Shown here: one piece after another, positions 20,971-31,500 of the stretch
Position numbering within the stretch: the first letter of the stretch is position 1
Layout: every line of letters begins with the position of its first letter
DNA from: Alicyclobacillus tolerans
GTDB taxonomy: Bacteria; Bacillota; Bacilli; Alicyclobacillales; Alicyclobacillaceae
DNA: 64,000 bases
Assembly: GCF_900142255.1 (NCBI RefSeq)
Contig: NZ_FRAF01000010.1
Coordinates: 52,394-116,393, forward strand
Direction: 5' to 3'
Translations under genes and position numbers: made by a program
The notes under the pieces: model-generated
The model's database searches: none
What the model saw: the letters and a program-made list of their open reading frames with translations, nothing else
What the model was told of the DNA's origin: nothing

Positions 20971-21088
20971 CTATCCCAGTAAGTGTCTTTTCGGCAGTCA
21001 CGAATGGCTGGAACCGAAGCATGGGTTTCGTCATCCTTATGAATGCGTTCATACATGCCGGCCTCATCTTAACAATTGATACGGTGAT
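20971..21088 (-). pseudogene. IS6/IS240-type transposase fragment (copy 2)
   Basis: A 118-base near copy of 19955-20072 in the same orientation. Translation on the minus strand gives MNAFIRMTKPMLRFQPFVTA, then EKTLTGI, after which the similarity stops. Both copies flank the Doc toxin-antitoxin pair. It shows only a few substitutions from copy 1, so they derive from the same or closely related elements. Confidence 0.75.
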
Positions 21089-21160
21089 GATATATTTATA
21101 AATCCGGAAATACAGATATAATGTTTGGGAGTGATTCTTTAGCGTATTGGAGTGAAATCT

Positions 21161-22441
21161 ATGGACGCACAGTATAATTCGCTCGGTCTTATGCCGAATT
21201 TGCGTCAATTTCTCTGGTTGGTTATGATGACGATTTTGGTTGGTATGACAGTAGGGTTAGAGCGGACCATCATTCCCCTCTTAGGTAAAAATGTTTATCA
21301 CATTACTTCAATCACCGTTATTTTTGCATTTATCATTGCTTTTGGCGTAACCAAAGCAGCACTCAATCTGGTAGCAGGTCAACTTTCTGACAGATTCGGT
21401 CGGAGACCTGTTCTGATAAGTGGATGGGTACTTGCGATTCCAATGATTTTGCTTCTTTTATTTGTTCACACTTGGACGTCTGTCATTATTGCAAATATTT
21501 TTCTCGGAGCCAATCAGGCTTTTGCGTGGACCATGACAGTGACGCAGCAGCTCGATCTCGCTGGACCTAAGCAGCGGGGACTGGCCATGGGTATTAATGA
21601 AGCGACAGGATATATTGGTGTAGCGATTTCGACAACTTTAACCGGAATGATTGCAGCGCATGATGGACTTGTACAAGCACCTTTTGTATATGGTGCAATA
21701 GTTTTGCTGGCGGGTCTTGGTATCAGTATAGGGATTATCCGAGAAAATCGTGGTCACGTCATTCAAGAAGCGAGTATTTCATCATCTCTGAATTTGCAAC
21801 AACAACAGAAAAGTGTTGAAAAATCTGGCGTTTGGCATATTCTCTGGACAACCACTATCGCCAATCCAACATTATCTGCATGTAGTCAAGCTGGAATGGT
21901 GAACAAGCTAGTAGATACACTGGTTTGGGCCATGTTACCGCTATATTTAGCACAATTACATGTATCCATTGTGGATATCGGACTGATTGGAGGAACTTAC
22001 ACGGTTGTGTGGGGATTTGCTCAGTTTGGGACAGGAATTTTATCTGATTATATAGGAAGAAAACCGCCCATTGTGATAGGTATGGCGTTCTTGGGACTTG
22101 GTATTTTGATTTTTGGATGGGTGGATGGTCTGATAGAGTGGCTTATAACAGCGGCTAGCATGGGGCTTGGTATGGCGCTACTTTATCCCAATTTAAATTC
22201 AGCAGTAGCAGACGTTGCTCCACCTGCAATTCGTGGTGGTGTACTTGGTGTCTATCGCTTGTGGCGTGATGGCGGATATGCGATTGGTGGACTTCTGCTC
22301 AGTATGACCATTCATTCCATGGGTATGCAGTCTAGCTTGTTTGTGATTGGGTTGATAGTCTTGGCCTCCATGATGATTGTCCTATTGCGAATGAAGGAGA
22401 CGCATCCCCATCGTTTTATGAAAAAGAACGGTTTTGAATAA
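21161..22441 (+). CDS. MFS transporter (DHA1-like)
   Basis: Twelve-helix major facilitator protein of about 426 residues. The motif A loop GQLSDRFGRRPVLISGW follows the second helix, and its counterpart GILSDYIGRKPPIVIGM lies in the second half. The start is ATG 21161 behind GGAGTGA; an in-frame GTG at 21152 is part of that signal. The substrate is unknown. The next gene is an ArsR-family regulator, so regulated efflux is likely. A TATAAT hexamer at 21117-21122 may be its -10 box, but no clear -35 was found. Confidence 0.85.
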   Translation: MDAQYNSLGLMPNLRQFLWLVMMTILVGMTVGLERTIIPLLGKNVYHITSITVIFAFIIAFGVTKAALNLVAGQLSDRFGRRPVLISGWVLAIPMILLLLFVHTWTSVIIANIFLGANQAFAWTMTVTQQLDLAGPKQRGLAMGINEATGYIGVAISTTLTGMIAAHDGLVQAPFVYGAIVLLAGLGISIGIIRENRGHVIQEASISSSLNLQQQQKSVEKSGVWHILWTTTIANPTLSACSQAGMVNKLVDTLVWAMLPLYLAQLHVSIVDIGLIGGTYTVVWGFAQFGTGILSDYIGRKPPIVIGMAFLGLGILIFGWVDGLIEWLITAASMGLGMALLYPNLNSAVADVAPPAIRGGVLGVYRLWRDGGYAIGGLLLSMTIHSMGMQSSLFVIGLIVLASMMIVLLRMKETHPHRFMKKNGFE

Positions 22442-22474
22442 ATGTGTATTTCATTGAGGGAAGTGATTTTATAG

Positions 22475-22849
22475 ATGTTCCATGTTAACGAGACCTATGA
22501 ATGGTTGGACAGTCAAGGGAAGATTGACGTGGTTTGTAAAGCATTGGCAGATCCAATTCGTCGATCTCTTTTGAAAATACTAGGCGAAAAACAATATTTT
22601 TGTCACCTGGATGGTGAAACGGTCAATGGTGTTTGTGTACAAGATTTGAGTAAGTTGTTGAAGTTACCCCAATCAACGGTATCGCGGCATTTGTCTATTT
22701 TAAGGCAGGCCGGTTTGGTTGGCCATGAACAAAAAGGAACGTGGCACTACTATTATTGTCGAGTGGAAACATTAAAAAAATTAGAACGCTGGATTCAGTC
22801 TATGATTCCAAAAGACTTGGACAAAGAGGATGAAAAGGCCAACTTTTGA
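22475..22849 (+). CDS. ArsR-family winged-helix regulator
   Basis: Protein of 124 residues with an ArsR-type DNA-binding domain: CKALADPIRRSLLKILGEK, CVQDLSKLLKLPQSTVSRHL (recognition helix), SILRQAGLVGHEQKGTWHYY. It carries an insertion between helices with two Cys (FCHLDGETVNGVC), plus Cys in HYYYCRVET. These could bind a metal or sense redox, but the usual ELCVCDL arsenic site is not present. It sits 33 bases after the MFS gene, which it may control. Confidence 0.85.
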   Translation: MFHVNETYEWLDSQGKIDVVCKALADPIRRSLLKILGEKQYFCHLDGETVNGVCVQDLSKLLKLPQSTVSRHLSILRQAGLVGHEQKGTWHYYYCRVETLKKLERWIQSMIPKDLDKEDEKANF

Positions 22850-22961
22850 ACGCTAGTTGTTGATGAATTGGTACGATAGAAACATACGTCGGGATTTTTG
22901 AAACATTGGCACGATATACGATGTTCTCAACAAGTGAGATTCATTGGAGAGGTGTGTGTCA

Positions 22962-24374
22962 ATGTTAGGCAAGAACTTCATCACTGTAGAAGAGATGAGT
23001 CAAGATAAGTTAGAAAGTATGATTTCAGGGGAAGTGCTGTTTCCAGAACATGTTCAGTACAATGAACGTCGTAAAGTATGGAACGGATTATTTGATAAAC
23101 GGCCTGCGGTTATTGTGAATTGTCAAAATGAAAAAGATGTTATGACAACGGTGCGTTTTGCACGTTCTCAAAAACTTGCTGTGGCTGTGCGTGGGGGAAC
23201 CCACCATATTGCGGGTTATGGCACTTGTGAAGGTGGTGTGTTGATTGATACGTCAGCAATGCGTGAAGTAAAAGTAGACTTAGCAAGTCAGACCGTTAAG
23301 GTTCAGAGTGGCGCGCAGGCTGGCGACGTGATTCGGGAAACACAGAAATACGGTCTTGCTGTTCCAACTGGCGATGTTTCGAAAGTTGGCATTGCAGGTT
23401 TGACACTTGGCGGTGGTATGGGTTATCTGCGGCGTAAGTATGGTTTAACCTGTGATCATCTTTTAGAAGCGGAGATAGTGTTAGCGGATGGTCATCTGAT
23501 TCGTGTCAATGAAGTTGAAAACTCGGATTTGTTTTTTGCCATTCGTGGGGGTGGTGGAAACTTTGGTATAGCGACTTCGTTTACATTTCAAGCACGTCCA
23601 ATAGGACCTATGGTTTACGGTATTCATCTGATGTATTCCATAGTGGATTTAACAAAAATATTACAAGTCTGTCGCAATTATTTGCGAGAGGGCCATCATG
23701 ATGTCAGTTTTAATATTGCTATTCACACTATTCCTCCACTTCCCCACGTCCCAGATTTTTTGATAGGAAAGAAAATCGTCAGTTTAAGTGGAATGCATGC
23801 AAGTGAGGACATGGAATATGCTGCACGTGAAATTGCTCCGCTGCGTTCAATTGCAGAACCACTGCTCGATTTGTGTGGGCCGATTAATTACACACATCTT
23901 CACACCCAATTGGATGAACGCATTCCTGTAGGAATTCCTGCGTATGGTAAATCTATTTATTTGAGATCAATAGACGATATCTCCATTTCAACCATCACAA
24001 ACGCACTCAATAAAGCAGGACCAACATCCATGGGTATGGTATGGATTCTGGGAGGACGTATGGCAGAAATCCCAGCCCATGAAACTGCCTTTGGCCAACG
24101 TGATGCCGAAGCGCTTGTCATAATGGAATCGCTTGCTGTGCCAGGCATAAGCACAATGGAAGAGGGAAAAGGATGGGTGGACGAATTTCATCAAAAATTA
24201 TCTTGTCAGCAACCGTCTTTAGCAACCTATCTCAATATGGCAGGTCTTGAACATGATCCTCAAAAAGTTGTGCGAGCGTCTTATGGCCATAACTACGAGA
24301 GACTTTCTGCTGTAAAACGTCAATATGACCCAGAAAATATCTTTTGTTTCAATCCTAATATTTTGCCAGATTAA
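22962..24374 (+). CDS. FAD-linked oxidase, berberine-bridge-enzyme family
   Basis: Flavoprotein of about 470 residues. The FAD-binding domain (PF01565 type) shows AVAVRGGTHHIAGYGTCEGG, with the His used for covalent flavin in this family, then GLTLGGGMGYLRRKYGLTCD and RGGGGNFGIATSFTFQ. The C-terminal BBE segment is YDPENIFCFNPNI. There is no signal peptide. Such enzymes oxidise sugars, alcohols or secondary metabolites with oxygen; the substrate cannot be told. The start is ATG 22962 behind GGAGAGGTG. It follows the ArsR gene by 112 bases. Confidence 0.88.
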   Translation: MLGKNFITVEEMSQDKLESMISGEVLFPEHVQYNERRKVWNGLFDKRPAVIVNCQNEKDVMTTVRFARSQKLAVAVRGGTHHIAGYGTCEGGVLIDTSAMREVKVDLASQTVKVQSGAQAGDVIRETQKYGLAVPTGDVSKVGIAGLTLGGGMGYLRRKYGLTCDHLLEAEIVLADGHLIRVNEVENSDLFFAIRGGGGNFGIATSFTFQARPIGPMVYGIHLMYSIVDLTKILQVCRNYLREGHHDVSFNIAIHTIPPLPHVPDFLIGKKIVSLSGMHASEDMEYAAREIAPLRSIAEPLLDLCGPINYTHLHTQLDERIPVGIPAYGKSIYLRSIDDISISTITNALNKAGPTSMGMVWILGGRMAEIPAHETAFGQRDAEALVIMESLAVPGISTMEEGKGWVDEFHQKLSCQQPSLATYLNMAGLEHDPQKVVRASYGHNYERLSAVKRQYDPENIFCFNPNILPD

Positions 24375-24467
24375 GCGGATAACTGTGTCTTGCAAACTAG
24401 TTTCTTATCCCTAGTCTGTCTTACAATATGGTTGGCAGGCTATGGATGTGTGCGGGGGTAAAGGTCA

Positions 24468-26483
24468 ATGGGTGAAAAGTTGATAGGACGAGAAGTAGAG
24501 AAAGAATGGTTTTTGCATTGGCTTTCTAGTCAGAATCGACGGACGACAGTCCTATTTGTATCCGGAATACCAGGAGTAGGGAAAACATTTTTGATGCGTT
24601 ATTTTGAAGAAGTATCAAGTGAAAATGCTGCACAAACTGAGTGGATAGATTGTGCTTTGTTAGACAGCGAACGTGTCATGCATTGTCTTCAAGAGATATC
24701 TAAGTCCAGAATTGTATCCCAATCTATGGATTCTCCAGCAGATGTCCATTCCAATAGTTTACAAGAACCTTTCATCCTCTTTGTAGATCATTTGGATACC
24801 CAATCTGAAACGGAAAATTATATATTGAATCAATGGATTCGCTGTATGCCAAAACACAATCTTCTCCTTGTTTTAATCAAACGATCCAGAAGTTCCATCC
24901 ATCAATATTGTCATACTTGGTTGTTGACTGCATGGCATGACATGTATCTGGAACCTTTTACTCGTCAAGAGGCTACACAATTTTTACGTTCTTTTTCACC
25001 TCATTTAGATTCGCTGGTTATTCATCAGATGATTGGGCTAAGTGCAGGTCATCCCATGATTCTGACAGATTTTGTTTATCAGGATGCGAATCCAACACAT
25101 AGATTTACTAATGAAGGATTTCCTAATCTTTTCGCAATATTGACAGATTCCATTGACGATACGGATACAATGGATGTTTTGTGTTCTCTCGCGTTTTTGC
25201 TGGAAGGGAACCAAGAAGATATGTGTGACTTTCTTAGGAAAGAAGTCAGTTGGTTGACCTACCGTCGTGTCTCCAACCTTTCCTATATTCAGTATCAATT
25301 GGGTGATCTCGTTATTCATCCAGTAGTAGCTTATCTATTAAGATTGGATTTTCATCATAGAATGCCGCGACGGGCACAAGAATGGAGTCAAAAAGCAGTT
25401 TTACTGTTCTTGGAGAGAATCGAACAGGAATCAACGTCAGAACGAAAAAGATACTGGTTCTCTCAATTGTGTTTATTGCTCAGTGAGGCTCAAACTCATC
25501 AACAATTGCTTTTTCCCCAGACCAACTCTTTATTTTATCAAGATGATTTCTATCAAATTATTGTTCCATCAGGTAAAGAGAAAAGGCAGCAGTTAATGGA
25601 CTGGTTAGAAAAAATACCACATTCTCTGGATGCATCAGGCGGACAGGAAGAGATGGTCGATTGGTTTGAACAAATGGCCGAGCAAAATACTCAAGGTATC
25701 CGTGTTCTGGAAGATAGAGAAGGACAAATTGCAGCTATGCAAATGGTTGTGTCTCATTATGAACATCTTCCGAAACGAGTCAGAGCGCAGATGGCTAAAC
25801 TTTCCCATTTGGAAAAAGAGCTAGGCATGGCACTTGATGCAGCCCCTTTGGTCTTACTGATGGTGCATTCTCCTGACGTTCTGGATAGTACGTTGGATGA
25901 GTGGCGAACAAGATTTCTCTGTTACCAGCTTGCTAGTCAAAGTTCCCATGTACAACCGTTAATTTTCTTGGGGCAAGCTTCTATACCTACGTATCTTCGT
26001 TTTCATCCATGGTTGAAAAACGTATCCGTTTCTGGCGTTCAAAAAAATTCGGGTATACCACTTTATACTTTGCAACTGAAAAAAGACGAACTTCAACAAG
26101 CTCATGCTTTATCTGTTCATTATCCATCTGAGAATGGGGTGGAATTGCGCACAGCCCATGAGCATGAGCTTATTTTGAGTGAGGATGATGTGCGGGAAAT
26201 TTTACAGCATCTTCATCATTTGGAATATTTAGATACGTTTGTTCGCGAAAGAAAGATGAATCTCACTGTTAGTGAACTGCGGGATAAATTGGTTGGTATT
26301 CTTGTTGCCGACCAAATTCCACCTCCGCTCACTCGTGAGCAGCAACGACTTTTGCGCATCACTTATATGGATCGGCCAGGTACGGTGATTGCGATTGCTC
26401 ACCGCTTGGCTATGAGCCGCACGACGTACTATAGAGTACTGGCACAAGCTCATCATCATTTTACGCTCGCGCTTCGTTCTTAA
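24468..26483 (+). CDS. STAND-type ATPase with C-terminal helix-turn-helix
   Basis: Protein of 671 residues. An N-terminal P-loop ATPase domain has Walker A SGIPGVGKTFLM (about residue 32) and Walker B-like FILFVDHLD (about 105). A long middle region without recognised repeats is followed by a C-terminal HTH of the sigma-4 or LuxR-like kind (LTREQQRLLRITYMDRPGTV, then AHRLAMSRTTYYRVLAQAHH). This layout fits signal-gated transcription regulators. No target or inducer can be named. It opens the signalling island 24468-34965 and is transcribed in the same direction as all of it. Confidence 0.7.
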   Translation: MGEKLIGREVEKEWFLHWLSSQNRRTTVLFVSGIPGVGKTFLMRYFEEVSSENAAQTEWIDCALLDSERVMHCLQEISKSRIVSQSMDSPADVHSNSLQEPFILFVDHLDTQSETENYILNQWIRCMPKHNLLLVLIKRSRSSIHQYCHTWLLTAWHDMYLEPFTRQEATQFLRSFSPHLDSLVIHQMIGLSAGHPMILTDFVYQDANPTHRFTNEGFPNLFAILTDSIDDTDTMDVLCSLAFLLEGNQEDMCDFLRKEVSWLTYRRVSNLSYIQYQLGDLVIHPVVAYLLRLDFHHRMPRRAQEWSQKAVLLFLERIEQESTSERKRYWFSQLCLLLSEAQTHQQLLFPQTNSLFYQDDFYQIIVPSGKEKRQQLMDWLEKIPHSLDASGGQEEMVDWFEQMAEQNTQGIRVLEDREGQIAAMQMVVSHYEHLPKRVRAQMAKLSHLEKELGMALDAAPLVLLMVHSPDVLDSTLDEWRTRFLCYQLASQSSHVQPLIFLGQASIPTYLRFHPWLKNVSVSGVQKNSGIPLYTLQLKKDELQQAHALSVHYPSENGVELRTAHEHELILSEDDVREILQHLHHLEYLDTFVRERKMNLTVSELRDKLVGILVADQIPPPLTREQQRLLRITYMDRPGTVIAIAHRLAMSRTTYYRVLAQAHHHFTLALRS

Positions 26484-26606
26484 AATTTGTCGGAGGGAGA
26501 TAATTGTGTTTGTTTGAGACAATGTTGGAATGTATGAAACAGTTAATTCAGGTACATTCGATATCAGAAGTAGTCTGTAATCGATAGAGAGAAACAGGAG
26601 GTGAAG

Positions 26607-27074
26607 ATGATGTTAAATTTATCTGCTTTTGACAATGAAGAAAACTTCGGTGAAGAAGATGTTGTACGTTTTATGCGCAATCGTAGCGCTGAAGACTGGT
26701 CTGCTTTACTTGCTCAGACAGAGATAGTGCAATTCAAACAAGGTGATTTGGTATTGCAACAGGGAGAAATTGATCGCGCTTTGTACATTGTATTGACAGG
26801 TGAACTGGAAGTTGTGCTCTTCTCAACAGAAGGCGAAGATAGACGTTTAAGCAGATTAGCTGCTGGGTGCATTTTTGGTGAACAATCTTTTCTCGATGGA
26901 AAACCGAGATCGGCAACTGTGCGAGCTGTTACCAATGGAGAAATGCGTATGCTTCCTTGGTCGGCATTTGAACGTTTAAGTGATTCAAATCCACATCTCG
27001 CTTTGGGGATTTTGTTTGATATCGGTTGCGTGCTTTCAGAGCGTTTGCGTCGTATGAATCAATTCATAGTGTAG
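26607..27074 (+). CDS. Stand-alone cyclic-nucleotide-binding protein
   Basis: About 155 residues, almost entirely one CNB domain: VQFKQGDLVLQQGEIDRALY, LTGELEVVLFSTEG and the phosphate-binding cassette FGEQSFLDGKPRSATVRA. The Glu of FGE and the Arg of PRSA are the residues that hold the cyclic phosphate and ribose in cAMP receptors. No HTH follows the domain, so it is not a CRP/FNR transcription factor. It must act through a partner. The start is ATG 26607 or 26610 behind AGGAGGTGA. A class III cyclase is encoded 7 kb downstream at 33859. Confidence 0.85.
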   Translation: MMLNLSAFDNEENFGEEDVVRFMRNRSAEDWSALLAQTEIVQFKQGDLVLQQGEIDRALYIVLTGELEVVLFSTEGEDRRLSRLAAGCIFGEQSFLDGKPRSATVRAVTNGEMRMLPWSAFERLSDSNPHLALGILFDIGCVLSERLRRMNQFIV

Positions 27075-27109
27075 AAAAATTCTGAAATAAGGATAGGAGA
27101 TAAAATCAA

Positions 27110-28387
27110 ATGGCCCAATTAGAAGGTCACGTAATCCGAAAAACCCCTAGTGTTTTAAAGCCTTCCGTATTGCTCATACTGACGGCTGCTTTTGTGACAT
27201 CACTATCCACTTACATGGCACAGCCGTTTTTCATTCTTTACTATCATCAGGCTCTGCATTTTTCTTCTTTGGAAGCTGGTGTCCTGATTGCCATCATGCC
27301 GCTATGCGGTGCTTTGTTTGGAGTTGTTGGAGGCTATGTTTCGGATTTCATAGGTATTCGCAAGGCATATGCTTCTGCGCTTTTGCTTTCCGGATTTTGT
27401 ATGGCAGGTTTCGCCTTCTTTCGTTCATTTTTTGAACTTTTTATACTTTCAGCTGTACTGGGACTGTGTATGGCTACTACTCGCAGTGGCGCGCAAGCAC
27501 TCTTGAAAGGGCGTGTCGCCGAGGAACAGGCGGGTACAGCGCAGACTTATCTATACTGGCTAAATAATTTATCCATCATCGTTGGCCCGCCTGTTGCTGC
27601 TTTACTGCTTGGAGCAGGCGCGAAAGCCAACGTGTTTGTGGTGTCATCTATTTTGATGGTCGTCATGTCGCTCTGTGTCTTACTCTTACTGGATTCTCCC
27701 TTAAAAACACAAAAACCAAGCGGAAGTGAGGCTTCTGCTACAAAAAACGTCAGACCACCTTCTTTTCTTCAATCCATGAGCATGTTGCAGGCCAATCGTA
27801 GACTGCGGTGGACTTTTTTTGCCCTTTTTTTCTACATCATGCTAGAAGCACAGCTGACGTCCACCGTACCGCTTTATATGTCGGAGAAATTTACAGAAGG
27901 ATCTAAATTTTATGGATTTATTAATACAGAAGTTGCAGCCATAGCACTTTTTCTCACGCCTATTCTTGCTCGTATCACAAAGAAAAAGAGTGTTTTAGGA
28001 GTCTTATCCACAGGTATTCTTGTTCTAGGTATTGGACTGGTGGTCGCCGGATTTTCCGGATCAGTCATTGGTTGGTATATAGGCATTTGTTTCTACGGAC
28101 TTGGTGAGGTTACAGCGATGCCCAAAATCAATGAGGTCATGGTTGACGCAGTGGATAAAGAACAACCGGCTACATCTTTTGCTGCTTTAAATACTTCTCT
28201 GTTCTTGGGAATGTTTGCGGGATATGCAATTGGTCCATCGTTGATTGCTCAGATGAGTTCAGGTTGGCTATACACAGGAGCGTTAGCATTGGCTGTACTT
28301 TCCGTGATCTGTTTTATCAATGCTCGGCGAGCTATTGTGGTGTCGCAAAGTGTGTCGTTAGAGGTGGAGGGTCATTCAAACGTATAA
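27110..28387 (+). CDS. MFS transporter (multidrug-type)
   Basis: Twelve-helix transporter of 425 residues: the first half has FGVVGGYVSDFIGIRKAYAS (motif A) and the second half ends with MSSGWLYTGALALAVLSVIC. It resembles MdtG/YfmO-type drug exporters. The ATG at 27110 follows GGATAGGAGA, 36 bases after the CNB protein gene. The substrate is unknown. Its place between the CNB gene and the giant kinase suggests co-transcription with signalling genes. Confidence 0.82.
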   Translation: MAQLEGHVIRKTPSVLKPSVLLILTAAFVTSLSTYMAQPFFILYYHQALHFSSLEAGVLIAIMPLCGALFGVVGGYVSDFIGIRKAYASALLLSGFCMAGFAFFRSFFELFILSAVLGLCMATTRSGAQALLKGRVAEEQAGTAQTYLYWLNNLSIIVGPPVAALLLGAGAKANVFVVSSILMVVMSLCVLLLLDSPLKTQKPSGSEASATKNVRPPSFLQSMSMLQANRRLRWTFFALFFYIMLEAQLTSTVPLYMSEKFTEGSKFYGFINTEVAAIALFLTPILARITKKKSVLGVLSTGILVLGIGLVVAGFSGSVIGWYIGICFYGLGEVTAMPKINEVMVDAVDKEQPATSFAALNTSLFLGMFAGYAIGPSLIAQMSSGWLYTGALALAVLSVICFINARRAIVVSQSVSLEVEGHSNV

Positions 28388-28503
28388 TTGATAGTGGATT
28401 ATTTGTAAAAAAATTGATATTTGCATTGTGTTTTGCGCAGAGAAAAACGATAATGAAGGGGTATAGGAAGCCTTGTAAAAAACGCTATAGGGGAGCGTTT
28501 CCA

Positions 28504-31500
28504 TTGCCTTTCGTTTTTCATATTCCGGGGTGCGATGTGACTGAGACACTAAACGAGTCTTCGCATACTCTTGTCCTACGAGCTATAGAGTCGAGTACTT
28601 CGCGCCCAGTCATTCTAAAAATGCCAGCTACTCGTTATCCTCAACCTTCAGAAATTGCTAAGTATTCTCATGAATACGAAATACTTCAAGAATTGAATGG
28701 CGAAGGTGCCATTCGGGTATATCGTCTATTGCAAGTGGAACATGTGCCTGTTTTGATTCTCGAAGATAGCGGAACAGAATCGTTGTCTGGCTATTTGCGC
28801 AAGCATAAGCTCAGTATTGCTGAGAAACTAGAACTTGCTATTTCTCTTTGCGAATGTTTGGAGCGTATCCATACCAAACGAATTACCCACCGTGATTTAA
28901 ATCCTGCGAATATATTGGTGCAATCCGATCACAAATCTGTCAAAATCATCGATTTTGGTGAGTCCACAAGATTTTTGCGAGAACAAGTGGAGGCAGTACG
29001 CAGCGATGCCTTGACGGGTACACTACCCTATATGTCACCTGAGCAAACAGGACGAATGAACCGAAGTGTTGATTATCGGACAGATATTTATTCTCTTGGG
29101 GTCACTCTGTACGAAATGTTTACAGAACATCCTCCATTTGATTTTTCTGACGCGCTTGAGATGATTCACGCGCATCTAGCACGTGAACCAAAGTCACCCG
29201 ATATAGTGGATAAAACCATACCCCGTGTGCTTTCGAGCATTATTCTCAAATGTCTCTCTAAAAATCCGGAAGATCGTTATCAAAGTGCCTACGGTGTTCG
29301 GGCGGATTTGCAAATCTGCTTAGAGCACTGGAAGGATAAAGGTAATATTCCTCACTTTCCTATAGGTCTTCAAGATGCCGTCATGGGTTTTCATCCATCC
29401 AGAAAATTATATGAGCGTGACGATGTCTGGCAACAGGTTGTTCAAGCGCACGAACGGGCAGCCGCAGGAGGAGTGGAATTTTTTATCATTCGCGGTGAAG
29501 AAGGCATGGGCAAATCTATGCTTTTATCTGAGTTTTCAAATCAGTTGCGTGAAATGTCTTCTTATGTGGTTGGAGGAACCTTTCACAAGGATGATCAAAA
29601 TATTCCTTATTCTGCTATTTTACAAAGCTGTGGACAATTGTTTGAGGGGCTTCTCGAATTGCCTGACGATGTTGTAAATGTATGGAAAGATCGTTTGGTT
29701 TCCATACTGAAGGACGATGTCCCTTATGTTCAGGGCTTGATTCCTTTCGCCAAACAGGTGTTTGGGGGGCAAGGAGTAATCCCATCTTTGAATGAAGCTG
29801 CTTATGCGGTTCTAATGGAGCGCATCCTAAAAAATTTATTTCGTGCTTTTGCCAATAGTCAAGAGGCGATTGTGGTTTATCTGGACGATTGTCAATGGGC
29901 GGATTCCTACACGCGCAAGTTTTTGAGTTCCATGGCAAGCGACGTGGAGTTTCACCATATGTTGTTTCTGATGACATATCGAACAGAGGACGTAATAGAG
30001 GAGTCGCTTTTCGCACGTGGCAGAGGTTCTTTTTTCGTGTCTTACTGCAAACTTCGTCCACTCAGCGTGAAGGCGGTAGCTGAACTTTTGGCGGATACTT
30101 TGTTGACGAATGAAGAACGCGTTCTTCCCCTAGCCAAGATTATGGTAGAAAAGACATCGGGAAATGCGTTCTTTGTGCATCAATTGTTAGATTCTATTTA
30201 CCGTTCTTCTTTTTTATGGTATGACAACCATGAAAAAGTATGGAGATGGGATATAGAAGGCGTAAGACGTATTCATTGTACCGACAATGTCGTTGATTTT
30301 CTGTCGCAAAGTTTGTCGGAGTTGCCTGAAGAAGAACGAGTATGGCTAGGTCAAACCGCCTGTTTTGGAGCAAAATTTGAAATACACGACTGCGCATTCA
30401 TCGCTGGAGTTCCTTTAGAAAAGGCGTATGAACGTATGCTGGAGTGTTTGGAGTACGGGTTTATTGAACCCGTTCGCACAGCAAATTCCTCAGAACAAAT
30501 TTTCCTGACGAAACTGGAAGATACCACCTGGGATAAAACTCTAATCCTGCAATTTGCCCATGCGCGTATTCAAGAAGCTGTCTATTCCTTGCTCGATCCC
30601 GTTGTTAAGGCACATACGCATTTTAAGATTGCTCAATATTATTTGCGAAAGTTGTCATCTGAAGAGCTGGTGCAGCGAGTATTTGAATTGGCCGCTCATT
30701 TTAATGCTGCGATAGACGTTATTCAGGCACGTGAAATACGCCAACAAGCTGCAGAAATCAATTTGCTGGCCGGAAGGGAAGCCAATCGGTTGGCATTGTT
30801 TGACGAGGCTAATCGCTTCTTTACTGCAGGAGCAGCATTTCTTGATGAACTCGATTGGAAAGAACGATATGGTCTCACGAGTCAATTGTATATTGAGCGA
30901 ATGAAACACGAATTTCTCTGTAATCATTACGACCATACGCTTACGATGGCCGAAGAGGTGTTAGCTCACGCACAGACGCCACTCGATAAGCTGGAAGCTC
31001 ATATGTGTAAGTTGAATGTGTTTACCATGCGTTATGAGTATGCTTCCATGATGGACACAGCGAGATCGGCCGTACAATTATATGGTATCAAACTGCCAAA
31101 GCGTATGAGTCGCAGAGTAGCGCTCGAACAATATCGCACATTTAAGCAATTGGTGGCTGTTGGTGAAGAACGAATGCTGACTTCATCACCTAAAGCCGAT
31201 AAAGCCTTGCAAATCGTTCTCCGTATTGTACAGGTGACTTCCAATTCTGTGACAAGCCAACCAGAGTGGATATCCTATCTTTGGTTGAAAGTGGCTGAAC
31301 TTTCCATTAAATATGGTTTTTGCCCGGATTCGGCCATAGGTTTTCTAGCTCCAGTTCATCTCAGACAATTTTGGCGAAAAGAAGATATTGAAGACGCTTA
31401 TCGCTGGGGGAATTTTGCCAGAGAAGTGGTGGAACGTTTTCGAGATGGTGCTGAGGGCCAATATATGCGCGCCAAAATGAATGTTTCCGTGACGTTTGCC

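Noticed and set aside
29615..30061. Long minus-strand frame inside the giant kinase gene
   Set aside because: It is opposite the ATPase domain, whose frame carries clear motifs, and its translation resembles no protein family.
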